A stretch of 64,000 nt of DNA from SKVR01 sp964491395 (GTDB lineage: Bacteria > Bacteroidota > Bacteroidia > Bacteroidales > UBA7960). The DNA lies in assembly GCA_964491395.1 (NCBI GenBank), contig CAZBGI010000007.1, forward strand, positions 1 through 64,000. The letters are read 5' to 3'. Below, one piece after another: positions 1 to 8,464 of the stretch (its first letter is position 1; each line of letters starts with the position of its first letter). The position numbers and the translations under genes were made by a program. The notes under the pieces are model-generated. The model was not told where the DNA came from. It saw only the letters and a program-made list of their open reading frames with translations, and ran no database searches.

Positions 1-318
1 GAAGGTGCCATGGGTTCCTTTTTACATCCGTTAAATAAAATTAAAAGAGAAAGTGATAGGGCCAGCCATAAAACTGGGATTCCGGGTTTGGTTTGCATGT
101 GGCAGATGAATAAATATTTTGCAAAAAATGTCCTTTTGTTATCTTCCGGAGTGTTTTGTCCCTTGCGCCTGCATAAAATCCTTCCCCACCATGACGACAG
201 TTATCCGATGGTCAAAAATATGAATTTATTGTGATTTATTGACAAATATTTTGCAATAATTTTGAAAGGAAGAGTTTCTTTCTTTCAGGGGATAAAACAT
301 GAACAGAGAAACCGAAAA
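1..318. other. Left-edge stretch without a supported gene
   Basis: AT-rich sequence downstream of the thioredoxin-like gene. The only open frames are short, lack recognisable family features and look like chance. No tRNA and no convincing terminator is seen. Confidence 0.5.
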
Positions 319-1107
319 CTATTGGGTGTTTTGTATTTCCCTGATTCGTCTTCTCATATTTTCTCTCAGATATGTATTGTCATCCATAGAGGCTCCCGGG
401 AAAACATCTCGTACAATACCGTTTTGGTCAACTATAAATGTTTGTGGATATCCCCACACTAAAAAATCATTACCAATATCTTTGCTATCGGGAAAATGAT
501 GAAAATCAAATAATTCCGGATGCATTAATTCTTTATCAGCCGAAAAAGCCAAAAACCGGATGGATTCATCATGTGAGAACTCATTCTTTATACCATTGAG
601 TTCAGGAATTACTGCTTTACAGGGTGCACAACCATAAAACCAAAAACTCAACACGGTCAGTTTCCCTTTTAAGTCATGGTTGGAGAAGGTATTTCCTGAC
701 GTATCTCTCGTGGAAAAGTCCGGCAAAGAACTATTCAGAAAATAAATTGATAAATAGTATTTAAGAGCATTGACCTCTTCTCTTTTCAGGGCTGGAAGAC
801 TGTCAAGGGAACTGATGTTTGACCAGCTTGGGTCAAAATGTTCGTTTTTTCCGGCAACAAAGGTAAATCCCCTTTTATCCACCGATATAGTAATAGTATC
901 TGAGGGTATGGTTAAAACATGAATCTCATTCTCACTGAACCGATGTATCCCCTGGCTTATTACAGTAATATTTTCAGCGTCAAGGTTTTTGTCATATGCA
1001 AATGTCGCCCAGCTATACCCTGTAAAATCTGATTTCAGCTCAATTTGTCCAACGCAAATTATGGGTAAAAGCCAAGACATCAATATAAACAATAGTCGTT
1101 TTTCCAT
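319..1107 (-). CDS. Thioredoxin-like (TlpA/redoxin) exported protein
   Basis: 262 aa with an N-terminal signal-like hydrophobic segment (residues 4-20), so probably periplasmic or membrane-anchored. The N-terminal ~120 residues match no family I know. Residues ~128-255 form a redoxin/thioredoxin fold: the motif FWFYGCAPCK places a CxxC redox pair at C160/C163, and the cis-proline loop YPQTF lies near 220-224. In Bacteroidota, TlpA-like proteins of this build act as disulfide reductases or thiol peroxidases in the envelope; the substrate cannot be told from sequence. It stands alone on the minus strand, with the dinD remnant upstream. The start is ATG followed directly by a basic-hydrophobic leader, which supports it. 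Confidence 0.8.
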   Translation of the reverse strand: MEKRLLFILMSWLLPIICVGQIELKSDFTGYSWATFAYDKNLDAENITVISQGIHRFSENEIHVLTIPSDTITISVDKRGFTFVAGKNEHFDPSWSNISSLDSLPALKREEVNALKYYLSIYFLNSSLPDFSTRDTSGNTFSNHDLKGKLTVLSFWFYGCAPCKAVIPELNGIKNEFSHDESIRFLAFSADKELMHPELFDFHHFPDSKDIGNDFLVWGYPQTFIVDQNGIVRDVFPGASMDDNTYLRENMRRRIREIQNTQ

Positions 1108-1200
1108 TTTAATTGAATATGGGTTTATCTAGGCCGCATGGGTAAATGGGGCTCATTATAGGGCAAACAGAAGAATAATTTGTCGATTTACTTCATGAAA

Positions 1201-1758
1201 CTACCTTTTCTTCTTCTGTTCTTTTTTAGCCTCCTTCAATACTTTTTTTTCATCGCTCGCCAGTCTTCTTTCAACTTATTTCACGTCTTCAGCAGGTGGT
1301 AAATTTTCAGGCTTCACTCCTCGTTCCAATAACATTTTTCGAACGGCCAAATTATTGTCTATATGTTCTTTGGAAATAGATTTGTCGCCGTATAAGTTTT
1401 TCTCAACTACATTGTGGCTTGTCAATTCGGTGGCAAAATCTTTGGCTTTGATAGTAAGCGTTGGCAGAAAATCGGCCAATGGCCATGCATACCTGGTGAG
1501 AGCTATGTCTTGTATCTCTCTCTCAGCACCTTTAGCAAGCTTTATCATTTTGTTGACTTCAACAAAATGATTGGATACCATTTCACCAGCGTTTACGCAT
1601 GATTGAACTGCTTTTTCAACAACTTTCTGAAAGTTTCGCCACTCTGTGTAGTTAAAGATTTCCTGTAACTCCCTGGCACTCCAACATTCAAGACCCTCGT
1701 GAACATAACAGGCACCTTCAAATTTCTGAAACAGTTCTTGTATAAATTCCTTTTTCAT
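1201..1758 (-). pseudogene. dinD: Decayed dinD (DNA-damage-inducible protein D), internal deletion plus stop
   Basis: The first 160 codons read as DinD with a piece missing. Residues 1-91 match the DinD N-terminus (WSARELQEIF, DIALTRYA). The frame then jumps to the C-terminal part (PLADFLPTLTIKAKDFATEL, LPPAEDVK). About 95 residues of the usual ~270-290 are absent, with the junction near 1483-1488. At 1276-1278 a TAA stands where the family normally continues with Lys, and the same frame then reads VERRLASDEKKVLKEAKK to a second stop at 1201-1203. One in-frame deletion and one nonsense change therefore indicate a dying gene. DinD is a LexA-regulated RecA-interacting protein in E. coli; activity here is unlikely unless the shortened form is used. 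Confidence 0.85.
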
Positions 1759-2141
1759 GATTCATCTGTTTATAATTTTAAACTTTCCATCCCCCAGTCA
1801 TCTATAATTTTCACCACAGTTCTTATCCCAGGTTCAAAGGGAGAATCAGTTCCCCGGAAAGCTTCAATTTTTTACTCATCAATTTTATTTAGCTTTCAGA
1901 TTCACGGCCCTGTTTAGCCCATCCATCATTTTCTCCGGCCATCCCAAATATACATATTATTTAACATGTCATTAGTTTTTTAGACAAATGATTGTTTTTA
2001 AAAAAAGATTTGAGCAAACCCCGAGGTAAGTGTTCGGGTCAGGATATCGGGAGTTAGGCAGGAAACAAATCAATAGCTTTGTTACAGAGTAACTTGGGTA
2101 AAGATGAGTTAAGGAAATTACGGATGCAAAACGTAAAAAAA
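1759..2141. other. Intergenic stretch, no gene seen
   Basis: 383 bp between dinD and the polyprenyl synthase gene. I see no convincing reading frame, tRNA or terminator hairpin. The sequence could hold the dinD promoter (minus strand), but no clear -7 TAnnTTTG element was found. Confidence 0.4.
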
Positions 2142-3113
2142 TCAATTTTCCCTGTCAATAGTAAACTGCACCAGGTCTTTCAGGGATTGGCGCCAGGGGT
2201 TTTCGGGGAAGCTGTGGAGGATGTCGAAGGCTTTGCTCAGGTTTTCTTCCATGATTTGGAGAGAATAATCTATGCCGCCGCTTTTGTTGACTTTGTCGAT
2301 GAGCTGGGCTACTTTTTCGGGATCGTTCCCGTGATTTTTCACCGTGTTGATGATTCTTCTCTTTTCCATATAGGAGCACTGGTCGAGCAGGTGGATGAGG
2401 GGGAGGGTAAGTTTACGCTCCTTGATATCGCCGCCAGTGGGTTTTCCGGTGTTTTTACCGTTGTTGTAGTCCAGCAGATCGTCCTTGATCTGGAAGGCGA
2501 TGCCGGTGTATTCGCCCATGAGGCGTAGTTTTTCCTGGGTTTTCTTGTCAGCACCGGCCGATGCAGCTCCGCAGGCAAAACACGACGCGATGAGGGAAGC
2601 GGTTTTCTTGGTGATAATTTCGAAGTACACCTCTTCCTTGATATCGAGGTTGCGGGCTTTTTCCAGTTGCAGCAGTTCTCCTTCACTCATTTGTTTTACC
2701 GAATGGGAAACGATTTTGAGCAGTTCGAAATCGTCGTTGTCCAGCGAGAGCAACAATCCGCGTGAAAGAAGATAATCGCCCACCAGCACTGAAATTTTGT
2801 TTTTCCACAGGGCATTGAGAGAGAAGAATCCGCGGCGTTCGTTACTATCGTCTACCACATCGTCGTGCACCAGGGTAGCGGTGTGCAACAGCTCGATGAG
2901 CGATGCGGCACGGTAAGTTTTTTCGGTGATGCCACCACAGAGTTGTGCGGTAAAAAAGACAAACAGCGGCCGCATCTGTTTACCCTTCCTTTTTACAATA
3001 TAGCGTGTTATTTTATCCAGCAAAGGCACTTTGCTCTTCATGGACTGTCGGAATTGCTTTTCGAACTCGTCAATATGATGCTCTACGGGAGCTTTTATTT
3101 CTTTCAGGGTCAT
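2142..3113 (-). CDS. trans-Polyprenyl diphosphate synthase (octaprenyl/heptaprenyl type)
   Basis: Isoprenoid chain elongation enzyme that adds isopentenyl diphosphate units to an allylic primer, probably to build the menaquinone side chain. Both aspartate-rich motifs are present (numbered from the TTG one codon upstream): HDDVVDDS at 84-91 followed by RRG, and KDDLLDY at 211-217, with KGKQMRPLFV before the first. The length of 323 aa is normal for long-chain synthases. ATG at 3113 is taken as the start; the codon before it is TTG. The gene is transcribed alone: the hydrogenase operon downstream on the same strand ends with its own terminator, and a possible -7 element (TAAATTTG on the minus strand, 3138-3145) lies just upstream. 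Chain length cannot be fixed from sequence alone. Confidence 0.92.
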   Translation of the reverse strand: MTLKEIKAPVEHHIDEFEKQFRQSMKSKVPLLDKITRYIVKRKGKQMRPLFVFFTAQLCGGITEKTYRAASLIELLHTATLVHDDVVDDSNERRGFFSLNALWKNKISVLVGDYLLSRGLLLSLDNDDFELLKIVSHSVKQMSEGELLQLEKARNLDIKEEVYFEIITKKTASLIASCFACGAASAGADKKTQEKLRLMGEYTGIAFQIKDDLLDYNNGKNTGKPTGGDIKERKLTLPLIHLLDQCSYMEKRRIINTVKNHGNDPEKVAQLIDKVNKSGGIDYSLQIMEENLSKAFDILHSFPENPWRQSLKDLVQFTIDREN

Positions 3114-3137
3114 CAATCTGTTGTTGTATCAGGACAG

Positions 3138-3145
3138 CAAATTTA
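3138..3145 (-). promoter_or_regulatory. Possible -7 element of the polyprenyl synthase promoter
   Basis: The minus strand reads TAAATTTG, fitting the Bacteroidota -7 consensus TAnnTTTG, about 25 bp upstream of the ATG. No good -33 TTTG lies at 18-20 bp, so support is weak. Confidence 0.3.
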
Positions 3146-3252
3146 GGGAAAATAAGCTTTGCAGTACTTCTTTGTTTAAAAAGTTTGTATTACGCAATCC
3201 TTTGCGAATGTACTGAATAAACAACAAAACCCGTAAATGGTTGAAAAAGCCG

Positions 3253-3299
3253 GAAAAATCAGGAGTCCTGATGTTCCGTCTCACTTCGGCACATCAGGA
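3253..3299 (-). terminator. Rho-independent terminator of the hydrogenase operon
   Basis: Arms TCCTGATGT (3266-3274) and ACATCAGGA (3291-3299), extended by CCG/CGG inside, form a long stem. On the minus strand a TTTTT run (plus strand 3254-3258) follows about 8 nt later. It lies 12 bp beyond the stop of the last hydrogenase gene. Confidence 0.7.
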
Positions 3300-3311
3300 C
3301 ACTCATGAATT

Positions 3312-4763
3312 CTAACAAATTACTTTTTCTGCCAGGATATCCGGGGCATTCTTCATGGCTTCCTGTATTTTTTTCGCTGCCAGGCGCGGGTTACTGATTA
3401 CATTGCAACCACCGATACAACCGTTTTCACAGGTCATGACCTCCACAAAGTTGTAGGGATGATTTTGCGGCATCCCTTTGAGTTGTCGCAGGGCTGCTTT
3501 GTCAATTCCGTTGATAAGGGTTTCATTCACCTGCACCCCTTCAGCTACTTTTTTCACTGCCGACGCCACGCCCCCTGAAGCCGCAAAGCCTCTGGCTTCA
3601 GCAGCGGGCGTATAACCTCCCTCCAGGGGTTCAATAGCATTCAGATCCATCTGCCGGGCCACCAGCCAGGCGCCATATTCCTCAAAACTGAGCGTATAGT
3701 CGGTATAGGGGTCGTGGCACACTTCCCACCGTTTGGCAGAGCAGGGGCTGACAAACACGATGCATGCATCGGGGTGTTCCTTTCTGGCCTTTTTTGCCGT
3801 ATAATGCATGGGGCTGGGCGTATGGGAAACAAAGGGTTTCAGGGCCGGGATATGTTTGTCCACCAATGAGGTATAGCCGGGACAGCAGGAGGTGGTCATA
3901 AAGGGTTGCCCTTCCCCCAGACGCTCTCTAAGTTCGGCCGCTTCGTGGTGAATGGTTTGCTCAGCCCCTTCGGCCACTTCATACACATGATCAAAGCCCA
4001 GCTTATGAAAACTGCTGCGTATACGTTGAATGTCGGAGCCAAACTGCCCGGCAATGGCAGGAGCCAGCAGGGCCACCAGCTCTTTCCCCTCAATTTTGTT
4101 GCGAAAGATATCTACCAGGTTCGATTTTTCCATGATGGCACCAAAAGGGCAGGCCACCATACATTTTCCGCAGTTGATGCACTTGTCGGGATCGATATAT
4201 TCTACTCCTTTGTTATTCTTCTTTATGGCATTTACCGGGCACACTTCCTCACATGGCACCGGCATATAGACGATAGCATGAAAAGGGCACATTTTCAGGC
4301 ATTTTCCGCAATTGACACAAGATTTATGGTCGATATGGGCCTGGCCGTTGATAAAAAGGATGGCGTCCTTTGGGCAGTTGTTGATACAGGGACGTGCAAC
4401 GCAACCGCGGCAAAGGTTGGACACTTCATAGCTGGTCTGGCGGCAGGAAGAACATGCTTCATCCACCACTGTCAAAACCACATCTGACTGTGCGCCTCGT
4501 TCATAAGCCATGCGAACATATTCACTCAGCGGGGTGAGTTCATCGGTTTCATCCCCGATGTTAAAGCCCAGGATGGCCATGAGTTTGTATTTGAGTACGG
4601 CCCTGTCTTTATGTACACAACAACGCACGGAAGACTCATTTCGGGGTCTGACTTCCAGGGGGATGCGGTCAATTTTCTTTTCCAGCTCCTCCTTTTCCAT
4701 GAGTTTTATAATGCGCGTAAGCAGATCGCGCCGAATGATCATCGCGTTATTTGTTACTGACAT
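3312..4763 (-). CDS. [FeFe] hydrogenase, monomeric group-B-like, with N-terminal Fe-S clusters
   Basis: 483 aa. Residues ~100-210 carry several cysteine clusters for [4Fe-4S] centres, including two ferredoxin-type sets (CVNCGKCLKMCP, CINCGKCMVACP). Residues 230-470 are the H-cluster domain. The three signature loops are TSCCPGY (291-297), SPCSAKRWE (339-347) and EVMTCENGCIGGC (441-453). The cluster-binding cysteines are all present, but loop 2 begins SPC rather than MPC and loop 3 ends GGC where classic enzymes have GGG, so it resembles the group-B clade rather than bifurcating HydA. It should interconvert protons and H2 using reduced ferredoxin; that is family knowledge and untested here. 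Last gene of the operon, 13 bp after the [2Fe-2S] gene. Confidence 0.85.
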   Translation of the reverse strand: MSVTNNAMIIRRDLLTRIIKLMEKEELEKKIDRIPLEVRPRNESSVRCCVHKDRAVLKYKLMAILGFNIGDETDELTPLSEYVRMAYERGAQSDVVLTVVDEACSSCRQTSYEVSNLCRGCVARPCINNCPKDAILFINGQAHIDHKSCVNCGKCLKMCPFHAIVYMPVPCEEVCPVNAIKKNNKGVEYIDPDKCINCGKCMVACPFGAIMEKSNLVDIFRNKIEGKELVALLAPAIAGQFGSDIQRIRSSFHKLGFDHVYEVAEGAEQTIHHEAAELRERLGEGQPFMTTSCCPGYTSLVDKHIPALKPFVSHTPSPMHYTAKKARKEHPDACIVFVSPCSAKRWEVCHDPYTDYTLSFEEYGAWLVARQMDLNAIEPLEGGYTPAAEARGFAASGGVASAVKKVAEGVQVNETLINGIDKAALRQLKGMPQNHPYNFVEVMTCENGCIGGCNVISNPRLAAKKIQEAMKNAPDILAEKVIC

Positions 4764-4776
4764 AGTCGACTTGTTT

Positions 4777-5037
4777 TTAGTTTTCCAATTCTTCTTTCAC
4801 TACTTCGAGCAGCGATTGTATGGTTACCTGCTCAAGGGTTCGGTTGTTTACCATCACAAACGGAGGTTTCCCGGAACCTTCGCAGTCGCAAACTCCCAGG
4901 CAAGGAGAGCCGGTAACAATCACGTGGTCGCGTAAATGGGCAGGCAGGTATTCGTGAAAAAGCTGAAGTTCAGCACCTCCCATCAGATAGCAGTGGGTGC
5001 CGGCACAAATCATTACAGTTACAGTTTTTGTTTCCAT
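4777..5037 (-). CDS. Thioredoxin-like [2Fe-2S] ferredoxin (NuoE C-terminal type)
   Basis: 86 aa. Four cysteines in the NuoE/HydC pattern, C11-x4-C16 and C46-x3-C50 (GSPCLGVC), predict one [2Fe-2S] cluster in a thioredoxin fold; an extra C52 follows. It probably shuttles electrons for the hydrogenases on either side. Its gene is 6 bp from the phosphatase gene and 13 bp from the group-B-like hydrogenase, so the three are certainly co-transcribed. It lacks the N-terminal helical domain of full NuoE. Confidence 0.85.
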   Translation of the reverse strand: METKTVTVMICAGTHCYLMGGAELQLFHEYLPAHLRDHVIVTGSPCLGVCDCEGSGKPPFVMVNNRTLEQVTIQSLLEVVKEELEN

Positions 5038-5043
5038 AGTATA

Positions 5044-6237
5044 TCAGATAAATTGTATTTTTACTTCCTTTAAAAATTTTTCCTCCAGCAGGCGGGCAAT
5101 TTTCCGCATCACGTTGCGACGTATTTCCAGTTCAACGGGCAGGGAGGGGTCCTGGTGGGCCACATTGATTTTGGTCCCTACCACCAGGTGTATTTCGTCA
5201 GAGTCCATGATCAGTCGCAGTATATCGGCAGCGGGACCATTACCTTTTACATGGGTATTCTGTTGCAATTCAAGCATTTCGGCTACCCTTCCGATGGTAA
5301 GAATCCCTTCGGTTACCAGGTCGAACCCTTCCATTTTGGAGGCCGGGGGCAATCCGGAGTCATCCAGGGCCAGTCCCACATCAATATCCCTTTTGAGTTC
5401 GCGGGCCAGCACTTTAGAAGTAGTGCCACCACACACCACTTTTTTGCCGGGAAATTCTTCTACCATCTGCGCGAGCATCGCATCCTTTAACTCATCGTAA
5501 GGGGGTCCCGAACAGATAAGCAATCTGCGGGGGTTGCGAAAATGCAGTACGGAGCAGGTTATATCATCCTTGGGTTTGTAAATGTCATTGATATTGGACT
5601 TTTTAATAATGGCGCGCGACAGTTCGTGTGCCGACATCTCCGGATCTTTTCCAAGCAAAGTGCTTACATATTCTTTGAGCGCTTCTTCTCCATAGCCAAA
5701 AGGCATGGTGGCTGATCCGATTCCACTCTGTGTAACCCCATCGGAAACAATGATAATCCGGTCGTTGAGTTGCAGGGTAAACTGGTAATGATGCATTTCA
5801 CGAATTCGCCCGTCATTGAGTTCTATAGTAAGTTTCTCATGGTCAATGGTTACCGGTTTGCCATCTCGAAACAACATCCAGGGCGGGTTATCAAACTCGA
5901 TAATGCGGGTTTCTCCTCCCGACTCAATATCGGCGATGGTGAAGGTGGCATAGCTGATCTGGCGCTGTTTGTCAACGGGCAAAGTAGACATGATGATTTT
6001 TGCCGTCCGATCAATGGGTTGCTTCTCCAGGGTGAAATTTATGGCCATGGAAGCGGTGAGGGTAGCCAGCACATTGGCCTTGACCCCGCTGCCCAACCCG
6101 TCGGAAACAGCTACAATGGTACGATCTTCTGCTTTTATCTTGCGCGAAAGGAAGGTGTCGCCACATACTTCGCAGTTATACTTGGAGAGCTGCAGGCAGT
6201 CAACATCCACATGATATTGTTTTCTATTCATCATCAT
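5044..6237 (-). CDS. SpoIIE/PP2C-type serine phosphatase of the hydrogenase cluster
   Basis: 397 aa. Residues ~5-215 are a SpoIIE-like PP2C phosphatase: GDTFL near 26-30, VSDGLGSG (45-51, metal-binding D46), IIVSDGVTQSG and KPKDDITC are the metal/acid motifs. The C-terminal ~170 residues form a second domain containing a CSGPPYDE stretch and a VVCGGTTSK stretch, whose function I do not recognise. A Cys pair near the N-terminus (CEVCGD) is unusual. In known group-C hydrogenase clusters a PP2C phosphatase neighbours HydS, pointing to signal output by protein dephosphorylation. The gene start overlaps the 3' end of the HydS-like gene by 14 bp (translational coupling). No partner kinase is adjacent. 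Confidence 0.85.
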   Translation of the reverse strand: MMMNRKQYHVDVDCLQLSKYNCEVCGDTFLSRKIKAEDRTIVAVSDGLGSGVKANVLATLTASMAINFTLEKQPIDRTAKIIMSTLPVDKQRQISYATFTIADIESGGETRIIEFDNPPWMLFRDGKPVTIDHEKLTIELNDGRIREMHHYQFTLQLNDRIIIVSDGVTQSGIGSATMPFGYGEEALKEYVSTLLGKDPEMSAHELSRAIIKKSNINDIYKPKDDITCSVLHFRNPRRLLICSGPPYDELKDAMLAQMVEEFPGKKVVCGGTTSKVLARELKRDIDVGLALDDSGLPPASKMEGFDLVTEGILTIGRVAEMLELQQNTHVKGNGPAADILRLIMDSDEIHLVVGTKINVAHQDPSLPVELEIRRNVMRKIARLLEEKFLKEVKIQFI

Positions 6238-7945
6238 TTTGGGTCAGGATTTCAAGAATAGAATTGAGACTTGTTTCCGTTTTGGAGGCATTTTCTCCCA
6301 ACAGGTAGGCAATTTTCTGCACGGTGCCCAGGTTTTCGGTAATGATGGATCGGGTTCGTTTCACCACTTCATCGGTACGCACCTCGGGGTTGTAAAGGTC
6401 GCGGGCAATGGCACAAACGATCTTATGGGTCTGCACGCTGAACACCGATACTTTCAGCAAACGGTTTTTAAGTTTGAACTCTTTGTCCAGCAAATCTTTG
6501 CCTGAAGTGAGCACCTGTTCGAAAAGTCTGTGGAAGGGGACCAGCTTCTTTACATCAGCAGCGGGCAAACCGGGATTCACCTCATAAATCATCTGAACTT
6601 CCTCTCCCAGCATACGGGCCATATTGATGTTGCACTCAATAACCTTAAGGTTTTCATCCACTATCATTACCCCGCTGGGCATTCGTTGCAAGAGCACAGA
6701 AGCTTTGTCGTGGGCCACACGGCGCATGTATGAAACACACATGTTGCGCTCGGCTTTTCCTTCCAGCATGGCTACGGCAAATTCCTGGCAGCTTTCGTAA
6801 CCGCAACCTCCGCAGTTGAGTTCATCTTTGCTGGTTTGCTTGCCAACCGCGCGTAGCGACTCCATGATATCGGCAGCGGCATATTTCTTTTCTGCACATG
6901 GATTTTTGAGTGCTTCATAGGTGGTGTCGATACTGACCGAATGCACCAGTTCTTTTCCTTCACCAATGGATTGTATTTTTCCCGCTGATGCATCCAGCAC
7001 ATTGCTGTAACGAAATCCCATAGAAGACTTATCGGGCATAGCAGGACCATTGATGCACCCTCCCGGGCAACTCAGCAGTTCAATAAAAATTCTTTTGTTG
7101 GGTTTCCAGTCATCCAACTTGTTGAGCACCCCTTCCATGGCTTCTAAACCGGAAAAAGACATAAATTGCAACGCATTTTCACTTTTACCGTTGTTAAGAC
7201 CGGCAATCATCCCTCCTTCAACCGGGTATAAAGAGCCGGAAACGGCCTCCACCGGCTCAAAGCAGGCATCCTCCGGTTCAGGATTAAACCACTGTTCTTC
7301 CATCCAGTGACTCAGTTCACAAAAGGTTATGGCTGCCGAGAGGGTTTTACGTTGACTGTCAGCCTCTCTCTTCTTGGCAATGCATGGGCCGGCAAAGACC
7401 ACGTCCACATCCGGGCCATAATAGCTTTTCAGGTAGCGGGCATGAGCTATAAGAGGCGAGAATACATTGGAAATGTAGGGGGTGTATTCTTGTCTGTGCC
7501 TTCTGATATATTCCACCACTGTAGGGCAAGCTGAGGATAAGCTGATACCCGGGCCGGCAGCCAGCAGTTCGCTGCGCAAATGCCGGTTGACCAGTTCAGC
7601 TCCCAGAGCAGTTTCTGAAACCGCATAGAAACCCATCTGTTTCAACTGGGAAATCATGGTCTGGGCAGATACCCCCGGAAAAGAACTCACCCATGAAGGA
7701 GCCAGCGACAATATCACCTTTTTTCCCTTTGCAAGCAAATGTTTGATAACTTCTATATCGGAGCGGACTTTCTTGGCTCCCACAGGACAGACTTCCACAC
7801 AGTTACCGCAGGCAATGCACAGTTCATCAATCACCGAGGCGCAGTTGTTGGAAATGCGTATGGCTTTCACCGGGCAATGCCTTACACATTTGTAGCAATC
7901 CTGGCAGTTATTATCTTCAGTATAAATGGGCTGATTGGCGTTCAT
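6224..7945 (-). CDS. HydS-like group-C [FeFe] hydrogenase with PAS domain (probable H2/redox sensor)
   Basis: 573 aa. Order: two [4Fe-4S] ferredoxin motifs (residues 14-53), H-cluster domain (~70-345), a further Fe-S motif of the CGGCGYESC type (378-386 with C403), then a PAS domain (~418-515) and a short helical tail. The signature loops are divergent: SSACP (137-141) instead of TSCCP, GPCIAKKRE (186-194), and SCPGGCING (292-300). This layout is that of group-C hydrogenases, which are thought to sense H2 or redox state rather than make H2 at high rate. It lies between a [2Fe-2S] protein gene (81 bp upstream) and a PP2C phosphatase (overlapping), the expected signalling neighbourhood. Confidence 0.88.
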   Translation of the reverse strand: MNANQPIYTEDNNCQDCYKCVRHCPVKAIRISNNCASVIDELCIACGNCVEVCPVGAKKVRSDIEVIKHLLAKGKKVILSLAPSWVSSFPGVSAQTMISQLKQMGFYAVSETALGAELVNRHLRSELLAAGPGISLSSACPTVVEYIRRHRQEYTPYISNVFSPLIAHARYLKSYYGPDVDVVFAGPCIAKKREADSQRKTLSAAITFCELSHWMEEQWFNPEPEDACFEPVEAVSGSLYPVEGGMIAGLNNGKSENALQFMSFSGLEAMEGVLNKLDDWKPNKRIFIELLSCPGGCINGPAMPDKSSMGFRYSNVLDASAGKIQSIGEGKELVHSVSIDTTYEALKNPCAEKKYAAADIMESLRAVGKQTSKDELNCGGCGYESCQEFAVAMLEGKAERNMCVSYMRRVAHDKASVLLQRMPSGVMIVDENLKVIECNINMARMLGEEVQMIYEVNPGLPAADVKKLVPFHRLFEQVLTSGKDLLDKEFKLKNRLLKVSVFSVQTHKIVCAIARDLYNPEVRTDEVVKRTRSIITENLGTVQKIAYLLGENASKTETSLNSILEILTQNDDE

Positions 7946-8026
7946 CTCTGGATTTTTTTCAGGTTAAACCTCTAAGTGTAAAGAACTTTTGAATGCAGTG
8001 TACAGCAAACCTGCAGGAAGTATGAT

Positions 8027-8296
8027 TTACTGCATCGTCTCAGGCTGCATATTGAGCAACTGATCCAGCAGCGGGGTGATATTGGAAGGAGTTATGGTTT
8101 CATATTTGGTTCCATTAATCCACACCACAGGTCCTTTGTTACAAGACTGCGAACAAAGCTGTCCTTTAAAAAGAATCTTTTCTTCAAGCTTGTGATTGTG
8201 CAGGTATTTCTTGATTACTTCCAATGTGTCTCTGTTGCCCCTTGAAAAACAGGAGCTTCCCAGACAGATAACAATTTGCATTTTTTCTTCGGCCAT
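8027..8296 (-). CDS. Thioredoxin-like [2Fe-2S] ferredoxin, first gene of hydrogenase operon
   Basis: 89 aa with C11-x4-C16 and C48-x3-C52, the NuoE-like [2Fe-2S] ligand pattern, like its paralogue encoded at 4777-5037. It probably passes electrons to or from the HydS-like protein. As the first gene of the operon it fixes the position of the upstream control region: a -24/-12-like element and three palindromic sites lie 88-236 bp upstream. ATG at 8296 is used; a second Met five codons in is possible. Confidence 0.82.
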   Translation of the reverse strand: MAEEKMQIVICLGSSCFSRGNRDTLEVIKKYLHNHKLEEKILFKGQLCSQSCNKGPVVWINGTKYETITPSNITPLLDQLLNMQPETMQ

Positions 8297-8383
8297 ATCT
8301 TATTGTTTTTTTAAATGAATATCCCGTGTAAGGAGAAACAGAAAGCAGTGTTGTTAATTTGTTAACAATTCTACCCGCCTTTA

Positions 8384-8400
8384 TCCACAATGCATGCCAA
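8384..8400 (-). promoter_or_regulatory. Candidate sigma54 (-24/-12) promoter of hydrogenase operon
   Basis: The minus strand reads TTGGCATGCATTGTGGA. The -24 block (TTGGCATG) is very good; the -12 block has GG where GC is expected, so one near-invariant base is off. It would give a leader of ~75 nt. Support comes mainly from its position 67 bp from the palindrome array and from the parallel arrangement upstream of abfD. Confidence 0.35.
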
Positions 8401-8464
8401 TGAACCTTTTTGTCTGGCATACAGAATCTTATGGTTTTAACCTAAGGCACAGACCCATTTGGGG

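Noticed and set aside
10..234. 74-codon plus-strand frame at the left edge
   Set aside because: No recognisable motif or promoter; likely chance.
1276..1758. Intact short 160-aa KilA-N/DinD-like gene
   Set aside because: Family-like sequence continues in frame after the stop and an internal segment is missing, so a pseudogene is the better call.
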